Below are positions 55,379-64,000 of a stretch of DNA of 64,000 nt, in pieces. Every line of letters starts with the position of its first letter. Within the stretch, counting starts at the first letter, position 1. Below the pieces are notes generated by a model. The model was not told the DNA's origin. It worked only from the letters and a program-made list of their open reading frames with translations, and made no database searches. This DNA is from Chaenocephalus aceratus. Lineage: Eukaryota > Chordata > Actinopteri > Perciformes > Channichthyidae. Location of the stretch: assembly GCA_023974075.1 (NCBI GenBank), contig CM043787.1, forward strand, positions 31,281,718-31,345,717, in the 5' to 3' direction. The position numbers and the translations under genes were made by a program.

Positions 55379-56778
55379 AGACGGATCACTCTGCATTACA
55401 GTGGCTCATGACGTTCAAAGAGCCAGAAGGGCAGGTCGCCAGGTGGCTAGAAGAGCTCCAAACTTTCTACTTCAGGGTGGAGCACCGGGCTGGGGTGCGC
55501 CACACCAATGCAGACGCTCTCTCCCGCTGCCCGTGTGCCGCCGACGGATGCCACTACTGCGAGAAGAGAGAGACTCGTGAAAAGGAGCTGCTGGAGGAGG
55601 ACATCGTCTGCGCGGCAGCGCAGCAAGTGGAAGAGGTTATCTGCCGGGAGCTCCAGACAGTGGATGTGACAGAGTGGAAGCAACAGCAAGAGCGGGACGC
55701 CGTTCTACAGCCTGTACTGCAGTGGGTTGAGTCGCAGCAGCGGCCACCGTGGGAGGAAGTGGCAGTGCTCTCCAAAGCAACCAAGGGGCTGTGGTCTCAG
55801 TTTGAGACTCTACGTCTGTGTCAGGGCGTATTACAGCGGGCGTGGAAGGAGCCAGCAACGGAGGAGAAGAGGTGGCAAGTGGTGGTCCTGAGGGGTCTGC
55901 AAGAGGTCGTACTCAAGGCCATGCATGGAACGGCAGGTTCTGGACACTTTGGCGTCACTAAGACTCTCCGGCGCCTTCGTCAGGGCTGCTACTGGGGGCA
56001 GTGCAGGAGGGATGTCGAAGACTTCTGTCGCCGCTGTGATCCGTGTATGGCGCGGAAGGGCCCCCCTGGTCGTTCCCATGCTCCGCTGCAACAGTTTCCC
56101 GTCGGGGCTCCGATGGAGAGAGTAGCGGTTGATGTGGTGGGGCCTCTACCCTTGCCAAACAGGGGTAACCGCTACGTTCTCACGGCCATAGACTACTTCA
56201 CAAAGGCGTATGCTCTCCCTGATCAAGAAGCAGAGACAGTCGCAGATACCTTGGTGGCCGGCATGTTCAGCCGTTTTGGAGTGCCGGAGACCCTGCACAG
56301 TGACCAGGGGAGACATTTCGAGTCCCGGGTGTTCGCCTCCATGTGCTCACAACTGGGCATGCACAAAACACGCACCTCCCCCTTGCGACCACAGAGCGAC
56401 GGACTAGTCGAGAGATTCCATCGCACCATAGGACAGCAGCTGGCCATCCTCACGTCTCAGCATCAGCGTGACTGGGACGAGCATCTGCCCCTTGTGCTCA
56501 TGGCATGTCGGTCTGCAGTACAGGAGTCCTCAGCCTGTTCGCCTGCCCTCCTCATGTTGGGGAGAGAGCTTCGAACCCCTGCTGTGTTGGCGTTTGGTCG
56601 GCCACCAGATTCCCTAGACACGCCTCCAGGTCCTGAGTACGCCAGGAGACTTCAGGACCGCCTTGATTCCGCTCACGCCTTTGCCCGCGATCAGCAGAAA
56701 AGTGCTGCGGTGAGACAGAAGCGGAACTACGACACCAGGACCAGAGGGCAGCATTTCCGGGCCGGGGAGCTGGTTTGA
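55246..56778 (+). pseudogene. gypsy RNase H and integrase
   Basis: RNase H core (YFSRAFNKAERRY, TDHSALQWL, HTNADALSR), then integrase with an HHCC finger (HGTAGSGHFGVTKTL ... CRRCDPC) and the catalytic core: Asp in VDVVGPL, Asp in HSDQGRHFES, Glu in DGLVERFHRT. A TGA at 56776 interrupts the C-terminus; the same frame stays open to 57174 and ends RFRDFVW, so it is a simple nonsense change. Confidence 0.92.
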
Positions 56779-57348
56779 GTCTACAGCCCACAACGAAAGA
56801 AAGGCCGGTGCCCAAAACTAGACAGTCAGTGGGTTGGTCCCTGCAGAGTACTGGAGAGGGTGGGGGAGGTGGTCTACAGGGTGCAGCTGCCACCAAAGGG
56901 GAGAAAAGTGGTGCTTCACAGAGACAGGTTTGCTCCGTACAGAGGAGTCGCTTCCCCACAGACCCAAGGAACATCGGGGCCCACAGCCGTCCCCTCGACA
57001 TCCCCACTCAGGCCCCCCGGCGAACAGAGCAGCAGTCCCCCATCAGGGACTGAGAGTCTTCCGATTGTTTCGCCGCCTGGGCCAGATCCGGCAACCCCGG
57101 TCCTCCTGACCCCAGTCCCCCTGCCGAGAAGGCAGACACGACTCCTGGGTCGCTTCAGAGACTTTGTTTGGTAGTAAGGTTATAGTGAGACCCCTCAGTT
57201 CCTGTAGAGGGCAAGAATGCGCCCTGGTCTCACTGGAAGGGATGGTAGTCCACCCAGACCTTCCTAGTCAAAGTACAGTGTGTAGTTGTAGTGTTGTGCT
57301 GTGTTTATTTGTTCCTCGTGGGCGAGGAACTTTGTAGTCGGGGGATAG

Positions 57349-57647
57349 TGTAGCGACCCTGCATAGGATGTCCAGGGTGTCACTCAGGCATCCCCCGTCT
57401 CTCTGCCAATCATGGAGCTGCACAGTGATGCTGGTTGGTGTGCGGGCCTGTGGTTGGGGGAGCGGACGGGGGAGGGCGGGGAGTTGTGACGTAGACACTG
57501 CTCTATATATATGTGAGGGGTAAGAGTTAGGTTAGTGTTAGGTAGAACCCACGAAGTGACATGTACCTGTGACCATCTGCGAATAAGAAGAGTTATTAAA
57601 GCCTAATAACTAGAAGCCTGTTTCCGACTCCCTTTGTGAACGTTACA
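57349..57647 (+). repeat. gypsy 3' LTR
   Basis: 299 bp, homologous to the 5' LTR and followed by the GTAT duplicate. Confidence 0.95.
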
Positions 57648-58199
57648 GTATCTATGCCACAATTTTAGATGTGGATTTTGTTAAACTAATACGTTTGCGC
57701 TGTGGACCAACTCTATACATTGACGGGGAAGGGGGTAGCAATAAAGATAACACCATTAAACAGTTACACAACATAACATAAATAATATCGATAGCAGCGT
57801 CCCTAGCAACCACCTTGGTAACAATGAAAACGTTGTATGGACACAATTTCCTGAAGTAATCTTCGTAATAACTAGCAAACTAAAGATCATGTACATCCAC
57901 TGCACACATAATCTGAAATAACAACTCATATTTCTCGCATCAAATGACATCAAAACGTATTTTAATGGCCAAACTAACTTTAAAATAGGCATTTTCCACC
58001 GAGAATAAAACGAAGTTCGGCCATGTTTTTTTTTTCTCCACGGAGAAATTTGAAGATCACGTGACATAGACGCCAGCCATTGGAATGAATGGTGAAAAAA
58101 AACGTAGGGATCCTACAATTTCAGAGGCGTTTTTGTAGAAATACTACGTCCTACGTTGTGGACCAACGTAGTTATTACACGTTTTTTTGTGAGACTGGG
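57648..58199 (-). repeat. unclassified dispersed repeat, copy 2 (part right of gypsy)
   Basis: On the minus strand this reads from CCCAGTCTCACAAAAAAACG (58199) leftward and is closely similar to 34617-35158 throughout. The two copies lie in opposite orientation about 22.5 kb apart. Confidence 0.85.
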
Positions 58200-58404
58200 T
58201 TGGATTGTCAAATCCCAAAACAAACCATGCAATATATTAAACGTTAAGTAGGCTACTTTGTCAGGCTTAATATAGATAGCCTACCCCCAAGGCTTTTTGC
58301 TTGCATGTATTTAAAAGAAGACCTTAACCTAAAGTATTATTTAATGTTTAAATAAAGCCTAATATCTTTGTACATCCGGCACTAAACTGTTTTATTCAGT
58401 TCTA

Positions 58405-58652
58405 AACAGAGCCTTCTCCGTTGCTGCACCCACCCTCTGGAACTCACTACCCCAATCCATCAGAGATTCTTCCTCCCTCACAGCATTCAAAACATCACTC
58501 AAAACCCACCTGTTCAACACTGCATTCAACCACTGACCACCCCGCCCCCCTATTTTTTGTTTTGTTTATCTCTTTTTGTATTTCTTTGTTTGTTTTTGTA
58601 TTCTCTGTCAAAGCGTCTTTGAGTTTCTTGAAAAGCTCTATACAAGTCCCAT

Positions 58653-58696
<44 letters not shown>
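58405..58696 (+). pseudogene. 5'-truncated LINE 3' end
   Basis: Encodes the C-terminal LINE block (RAFSVAAPTLWNSLPQSI, then FKTSLKTHLFNTAF and a stop). A short T-rich 3' UTR and an ATT repeat tail (58653-58696) follow. It is the same architecture as the nested LINE at 42863-43777, but a different family by sequence. Confidence 0.8.
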
Positions 58697-58697
<1 letters not shown>

Positions 58698-58829
58698 TAG
58701 ATACCATTTAACTTCTTGATATTTTCTATTCTATATTTATATCATTGACCTTCTACTTTCCTCCTATTTTGTATATACCCCTAATATTTAAATGTTTTCA
58801 TAAAATATAACACATTCAAAAATGCTTTA

Positions 58830-58921
58830 CAAAAATGAAAGACATAAGAAAAAGGCATTTTAATGTAATTAACAAGGTTAATCTGGTGTTTTTTAGTCGA
58901 TGAGTAGTGCAGATATCACTG
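58830..58921 (-). repeat. fragment of the dispersed repeat
   Basis: GGTGTTTTTTAGTCGATGAG followed by TAGTGCAGATATCACTG is the reverse complement of 51896-51936 in copy 2. It is cut off at 58921 by a hAT terminus. Confidence 0.65.
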
Positions 58922-60110
58922 CAGGGCTGCCAACACTCACGCATTGAGCGTGAGAATCACGCAATTAACCCATATCTCACGCACTCACGCCACACTTGCC
59001 TTTCCTCACGCTAAGTTTTCATCCAAAATAAATGTATATAAAATATAAAAATAAAGTGAAGGAACAGCAAACCGAGCGGTCTACGAAATGAGACGGTCTT
59101 CTGGCTTAGTTCAGTAAAGTTGGAACGATATTGGGAGATTCTGATTTCACGGATCAATAACTCATGAACAAAATGTTATTCAGACACAGATGACGTCTCC
59201 TAAGTACCGTGGTAAGGTTGACAACGAACTACAATCACATTTTGATTACAAAAAACAAAACAATACGCGCAACACACTTTAGTATATTTCTACCAAACTC
59301 ACTATTTGCATTGTTGTTGTTAGCATCTGGTTAGCTAGCTGCGCTAACGGATATTAGAAGCTGTTTCTAAAACAAGGAGAGGGAGAGATCACTACAGCTC
59401 AGTGAGGTAAGGGACTCTCTGTTTAGATAGTTAACTTTAGTCTAGTTATCTCAGTGGGTCTCAAACGATTTGGTCACCATTTATGAGAATAAATGAAAAA
59501 CAGTTATGAAATACTAGTAAAACAAGAATACAGTTTAAAAGGTGAGTGATTTGTAAAATTATAATATAAGAAAAAGAAAATCTGTTTACCATAAATTAAT
59601 TTTGCTCTCAAAGTGCACCAGGTTGATGCATTTAACTTCAATATTTAAAAAAAAAAATCTTCCCGGGGGAGCATGCCCCCGGTACCCCCCCCCCCCCCCC
59701 CCCCCCCATATCAAACAAGACGCGCTGGCTCGGGAGCTACAACCACAACAAAATGAACATATTTTACCGTGATTAAATTGTAATACACGTTTCTAAATGA
59801 TGCCGACGTAACAACATACTGATACCGGTTAGTACAAACCATGAATGAATGCTTTGACAAGTCTGCAGACAGACGGCAGGCGAAACTTTCACCTTATGCT
59901 TGTTTTCTGAATGGAGATTGGGCCGACCAGGCTAAGCTAACGTTGTATATGCTCATTCCACACTCATAACAACGGCCTAAAGACATAAATAAACCAGCGA
60001 CTGTATTCGCCATGACACAGACAGTCTGTGGTTTGTACTTGTTTAACTTTTGTACAGTTTCTGAACAGATATGAGGAGCTGTGATCTCTGTGTCCTAACT
60101 GCTAACAGCT
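58922..60110 (+). mobile_element. hAT-like relic, right end not found
   Basis: Begins CAGGGCTGCCAACACTCACG, a hAT-type terminus. It contains the CCGGGGGAGCATGCCCCCGG palindrome (59661-59680) that I associate with such fish elements. I found neither a transposase ORF nor a right terminus, so the right boundary is arbitrary. Confidence 0.5.
59681..59707. repeat. poly-C tract
   Basis: A near-pure C run after GGTA, just downstream of the GC palindrome. Its length in the assembly may be unreliable. Confidence 0.85.
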
Positions 60111-60119
60111 AATGGCTGA

Positions 60120-60500
60120 TGTTTTCTGGTTGAACGTCAGTAACGGCAGGCTGAGATCCTCACCTCTGATTGGCTTCCGCGAGAACGCGTCAAGTGAATT
60201 TGACGCTCGAGTTGAAAAAATTGAACTCTCGCGTTTGACGCGGCACAGTTCAATCGCCTCAAGCGTCCACCGCTTCATGCTCGCCGTCGGAGCGAATTTG
60301 CGTCTGTCCGCGTCTCTGCATTGACTTTACATGTAATCGCGCCGCCCTCAAACATCGCAATGCGTCCGGTCTGAACGCAGCATAAGAGCAGCCGACACAA
60401 ACGAATGCCGTGCTTCCATGAGCGTCAAATCCCGCCGCAGATGGGAATACATTGCAATCAGTTGAAAGATATTTGCGTCCCTTTATGAAGAGCGGGGCAG
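60120..60500 (+). repeat. DNA-transposon remnant related to 51343-51848
   Basis: Shares GCAGCCGACACAAACGA, TGCTTCCATGAGCGTC and CCCTTTATGAAG with the inverted 51700-51790 segment. It also carries CGTCCGGTCTGAACGCAGCA, a terminus style of Harbinger-like MITEs. No intact gene is seen. Confidence 0.45.
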
Positions 60501-60639
60501 AGGTTCTCTGCCCAGCCTGCTGCCCGCTGGGAGCAGATGGGCTGCCACGTTCCGCCACCATGGTCATCATCAGGGGGACGTCCTGGCGGACAGACCTGGG
60601 CGGTGGACTTCCATGGAAGTGCCCCACAACTAGAAGTCC

Positions 60640-60821
60640 TCGTCATCCTCCTCCCTGGCAAACGGAGCCATCTGCCCCGCTGGAATGGCGAACCTGAATG
60701 GCACCGCCTCGGCCATATCCTGGTCCCCCAAACACTCGAAGCAGAGGTGGTGGGGATCGGCGCCCGCTATTAAGCCAGGGCACGAAGGACAGGTCCGGGT
60801 CTCTAGAAGTGGTGACTCCAT
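60640..60821 (-). pseudogene. possible DIRS-like retroelement gag fragment
   Basis: The minus-strand peptide CPSCPGLIAGADPHHLCFEC followed by LGDQDMAEA resembles the Cys-rich N-terminus (C-X2-C, DPH, C-X2-C) of ORF1 in fish DIRS elements. No tyrosine recombinase or RT of that class is visible nearby. Confidence 0.4.
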
Positions 60822-61085
60822 GAAGGTATGATAACTTCTTTCTTCTTCTTTTAAACATTTTACTTTCTCTGAGGTGTTGTCCTGCTCACTGAAGAGAAAA
60901 GGATGACAGGATCAGGAGGCGTGGCCGCCTTATACTGTGTGCCTGCGCGCGCATTCAGGTAGGCTCGCCCTTATTGGCCGGCTATGTTTATACAAACTCA
61001 GTGTGTGAAGGCTTGCATAGCAGGGTTGAGAGTAGTACCCATAGAGTCCAGTAGAGGGCGGAGCCTTTGTGAGATATAACCGTCC

Positions 61086-61496
61086 GTGAAGTTGGTGTCG
61101 CAGAAGTTTGTGTGGCAGGGGCTTAAAAAAGACGTGAAGTCCTGGGTCGACTCATGCGTTGCCTGTCAACGGGCTAAAGTGCACTGCCATACAAGGGCCC
61201 CTTTCGAACTTTTTGCGGTTCCTGAGAGGAGGTTTGACCATGTCAATGTCGACCTTGTTGGTCCACTGCCCCCCTCTCACGGTTTCACCTACCTTTTCAC
61301 GATGGTGGACAGGACGACTCGCTGGCCCGAGGCCGTTCCCCTCACCTCGACGGCAGCTTCTGACGTCGACCGCGCTTTCATCGGCACGTGGGTGGCGTGC
61401 TTCGGGACCCCATCTGACCTCTCCTCTGACCAGCGTTTCCGCCAGGGGGGCGTCTTGTCATCCTTTGACGGCCTTATTCAGCTCGGGACGCCCTGA
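61086..61496 (+). pseudogene. gypsy integrase fragment
   Basis: Second half of the HHCC finger (SCVACQRAK), then VNVDLVGPLPPSHGFTYLFT with the first catalytic Asp and WPEAVPL. The coding sequence diverges at LSSDQRFRQGG, at the second catalytic Asp. It is a different gypsy family from 52252-57647. Confidence 0.85.
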
Positions 61497-61499
61497 ACG

Positions 61500-62000
61500 C
61501 GAGCCGAGGGCGTCCAAAAATATTAATAATTCGAGAGAAGATCGAGAGTTTTTATCGCTTGAAATGACGAAAAGGAAAAAGAACAAGGACATCCCTCTGT
61601 TGGAGGGGCAAAGGAGTCTGGTGGGATTCTTTTCGGAGTATTTTGAAGATCGTTTCCCCGACATCGAAGGTGCCTGCTACAGGACAACACGGAACGTGCA
61701 CGATTTGGACGCAATGAGCGGGGGGGGTTTTAGTGGAGCGGGGGGTTTCAGTGAAGCACGCGCGTGAGCTGTGAGCACCAGAGCCTCGCAACGGCGAAAC
61801 TGAGGCTCCGTGGTAAACTGTGGTAACATGAAGAGCCTTTTGGGAGCCGAAACAGCCGGCGCTTTAAGAGAGCCGAGCCAAATGATCCGGCTCACTAACG
61901 TAAAAAGACAGTATCAATAAGGGACGGCTCAAGTCAAAATTCAAAACATTCACGCCCGTCTCCACGTCGCAGCACAGTAACCCAGCTTTCCGGGTGTCCC
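61500..62000. other. foreign insertion in the gypsy relic, hAT-like segment
   Basis: Includes GAGCCTTTTGGGAGCCGAAA, GGCGCTTTAAGAGAGCCGAG and AATGATCCGGCTCAC, an 'agagccggctc' style sequence I associate with hAT elements of fish. A 90-codon open stretch (61500-61767) has no recognised domain. Ends and target duplication are unclear. Confidence 0.35.
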
Positions 62001-62033
62001 CCGGACTATACGGCCGGCGGATTTTGTTTTTAT

Positions 62034-62369
62034 TTGCCACGACGCCCACCACGGCCCCCTTATGACAGCCCGTTCAAGGTCATACGACACGGGGACAAGA
62101 GCCTGGTGGTGGACGTTGGTGGCAGACCTGAGACTGTGTCCATCGATAAGATTAAGCCTACTCATGTGGACGTTTCCAGGCCGTTGGAGTTGGCTCTGTC
62201 CCCACGTCAGGGCCGTCCTCCCTTGCCCCACCCCCCACCCCCTTTGGGGATGCCCTCGTTGGCGCCCTTGCCCTCACCTGCGGCCCTGCCCTCCTCGGCC
62301 CCTGTGGTCCGTACACGCCGGGGTCGGATGGTCCTTCGTCCCCGACGCGAGGATTTTGACTATGGGTGA
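62034..62369 (+). pseudogene. gypsy pol C-terminus
   Basis: The block SPFKVIRHGDKSLVVDVGGR followed by VSIDKIKPTHVD is the usual integrase C-terminal domain of this gypsy group. A Pro-rich tail ending RTRRGRMVLRPRR follows, then a stop just before the LTR. Confidence 0.8.
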
Positions 62370-62385
62370 ATTCTGGGGGGGCTTT

Positions 62386-62587
62386 TGTGGTGGGTTGACA
62401 TAATTTAACCACAGAACTATGGGGGTGGGGGTATTGTTCCATACGGACATTTGAGTTAGCCGGATTTACTGTTTCCCCGGTCAGTTATTCCCGGGCTTGA
62501 AGTTGTTTACTTGCTGTTTCATGTCTAATATTAAACTAGCTTTGTCCTTTGACACACCACCTCTGACTCCCGTCTCTCGGCACTACA
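62386..62587 (+). repeat. 3' LTR (202 bp) of the gypsy relic
   Basis: Begins TGTGGTGGGTTGACAT and ends CTCTCGGCACTACA. It is the same length as, and homologous to, the solo LTR at 35159-35360. A G-rich tract (CTGGGGGGGC) precedes it. Confidence 0.85.
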
Positions 62588-62768
62588 CAGCAAAGATTAA
62601 CTAATTAATTATATAAAATACTTGCTTACATCTTGGAAATTAATACATTCATAAGTGCAAAATGCATTATTTTGCAACCATAATCCTAATCATTGCACAA
62701 CATTGAAGACATAGACGGCACCCTTAGATTAACGCTTGAGCATCTCAGTGATCATACATACTGTACTG
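62588..62768. other. unassigned AT-rich spacer
   Basis: Nothing recognised between the LTR and the next hAT-type terminus. Confidence 0.4.
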
Positions 62769-64000
62769 CAGGGACGTGCACATACATTTTGGGGGGCAGG
62801 TGCTCAAGTGAGAAAAAGGGCACTTCCCATAATCATTTATAAACAATTGTTTTAAAACAAAAAGTTAAATATAGTTGCACATCTCTGAGTTACTGACCAA
62901 TTTATTTTAATACCCTCACACTCACGCAATTGTTTAATACTCAACAGAATTCTACAAAATAATCAGCTAACACAGAGACAATGGTCTTCTTTAGTATTCA
63001 CAATGCACAAGAGCAGACAACAAACTAGTACAATTAATAGTTATTAAATGAGCAGCCAACAATCACAATTATGAAGTTACTGTTTAAGGACATTACAGGC
63101 AAAAAGATCGTTTGTTCATGTACTTGTTATTTTTGTCTATTTTGCTTCCATGTTTTCTTTCACTCTATTGGAAATAAAACTTCCAAGAAACACATATAAA
63201 TGGTGTTCGTTTTACTACCATGTCTGAATTAATCTATAGATTTAAAGCTAATCTGCATATTTAAACATTACATTTCAGGGGAAAATACTGGCTTGACGTA
63301 AGTAACTATCTGGGGAAGTTGTGAGGTGATGTGTTTTTTTGCTTGATCCTTTTCACCTGCAATGCTTTGGTAACTGCATGCAAATTAGCGCATTTTAATT
63401 AAGCCTAGTTAACGCCTAATTTGCATTTCAATGTGGCGATTGTGATGACGTTATTAGATACACATTTTACTGTATTCGCTTTAAGTGTCTCCCCTTAAGT
63501 ACAGTACATTAGTACATGTACATGTATCCCCATGATAAATGGTCTTAAAGCTAAACCTTGAGCTATAATTTATCCATTAGCTAGTAGCCATACCATAGTT
63601 AACTATATTTGTTATTGTCTTTTAGCTAATTATCTGTAAACTCGAGGCACTGGCAGTATAGTAATTTGTTCATCACCACTCACCTTCAAAATAAGCCAAG
63701 AAAAGCCGGCATAACATGGCACAGCAAAGTGAGAGGTGCTGCTATGTCTGTCTGTCTGAAGTGACTGCCGATGACTGTCCGCACCGCTGTGCAGGAGACG
63801 TGAGGAGGGAGGGTAGAGAGAGCATAGGAACTTCAAAGTCTAATCTCCCGACCTGATATTTTAATTTTGCATTCAATCAATATATTTTTGGAAAGGGAAA
63901 CTGTGCGCAAACAGCAGTAGATATATATTCATTTCTAAAAATTAAAAAAAGGGGGGGGGGAAAGGGCACTTTCTCTGGAGGAAGAAAAAGGGCAGGGGCT
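62769..64000 (+). mobile_element. hAT-like element, left end; runs to window edge
   Basis: Begins CAGGGACGTGCACATACATT followed by GGGGGGCAGGTGCTCAAGTG, a hAT-type terminus. Near the window end, GGGCACTTTCTCTGG and AAAAAGGGCAGGGG look like the approach to the opposite terminus, which is not reached. No transposase ORF is seen; probably nonautonomous. Confidence 0.5.

Larger units (their letters stand above)
52252..57647 (+). mobile_element. Ty3/gypsy LTR retrotransposon, full length but defective
   Basis: LTRs at 52252-52552 (301 bp) and 57349-57647 (299 bp), starting TGTAGCGACC and ending CGTTACA. I count about eight substitutions and a 2-bp indel between them (about 97% identity). The target duplication is GTAT (52248-52251 and 57648-57651). 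Order is gag, protease, RT, RNase H, integrase, the Ty3 order. A purine tract GGGGGATAG precedes the 3' LTR. Lesions: altered zinc knuckle, missing protease catalytic region, frameshifts near 54413 and 55225, and a nonsense codon at 56776. Confidence 0.96.
61085..62587 (+). mobile_element. gypsy relic: integrase fragment, insertion, pol C-terminus and 3' LTR
   Basis: Starts inside integrase (61086-61440) and loses similarity after GTPSDLSSDQ. Resumes at 62034 with the integrase C-terminal block and ends in a 202-bp LTR (62386-62587). No 5' part or 5' LTR is present. The middle (about 61490-62000) is foreign. Confidence 0.8.

Noticed and set aside
55447..56158. Several antisense open frames in gypsy integrase
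   Set aside because: Shadows of the pol coding frame.
58495..58711. Poly-isoleucine open frames
   Set aside because: Translations of the ATT tail of the LINE fragment.

Overview
The window is teleost (ray-finned fish) nuclear DNA. Two vertebrate genes with clean GT-AG exons lie in the first 28 kb, and the transposon mix (Ty1/copia, Ty3/gypsy, L2-like LINEs, hAT, a THAP/YqaJ element) together with long CA microsatellites is typical of fish. There is no sign of a bacterial or organellar replicon, CRISPR array, tRNA or rRNA.

Genes (1-28 kb, both minus strand). The first three coding exons of slc17a6 (vesicular glutamate transporter 2) lie at 1363-4080; the rest of the gene runs off the left edge. 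Upstream on the same strand is a complete ano5 (anoctamin-5/TMEM16E). I placed 21 coding exons between 8847 and 27994. All exon phases join without a break into a 927-residue protein, close to the 913 residues I recall for human ANO5. The ano5-slc17a6 order and orientation match human 11p14.3. About 4.8 kb of gene-free sequence separates the genes. Introns carry short LINE tails and an 81-bp CA tract.

Transposon island (28.8-64 kb). A Ty1/copia element (28853-33479) has 240-bp LTRs differing at one base and a 5-bp target duplication, and sits about 0.86 kb upstream of the ano5 start codon. Its primer site matches the anticodon arm of initiator tRNA-Met, as in Drosophila copia, and its gag start codon lies inside the LTR. 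From 34434 to 51099 a single hAT-type element, with matching ends and an 8-bp duplication, has been filled by later insertions: an unclassified repeat carrying a solo LTR, a second hAT relic, and an element with roughly 470-bp inverted arms (37162-50006). That last element was split by two related transposons joined head to tail. The larger one (37560-47062) keeps a THAP zinc-finger exon on one strand and a SWIM plus YqaJ-nuclease gene on the other. The smaller one (47067-48698) is an internally deleted copy. A LINE landed in the intron of the YqaJ gene, and a second LINE landed inside the first and made an in-frame chimeric ORF. A histone H3 3' end with its stem-loop is also embedded there.

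Right part (51-64 kb). A Ty3/gypsy element (52252-57647) has about 97% identical LTRs, a tRNA-Leu primer site and several inactivating lesions. It interrupts a second, inverted copy of the unclassified repeat. Further right are a LINE 3' end, hAT relics, a probable DIRS-like gag fragment, and a broken gypsy relic whose 202-bp 3' LTR is the same family as the solo LTR at 35159-35360.

Only slc17a6 and ano5 look like functional host genes. Family names come from recognising motifs by eye; no database search was run.
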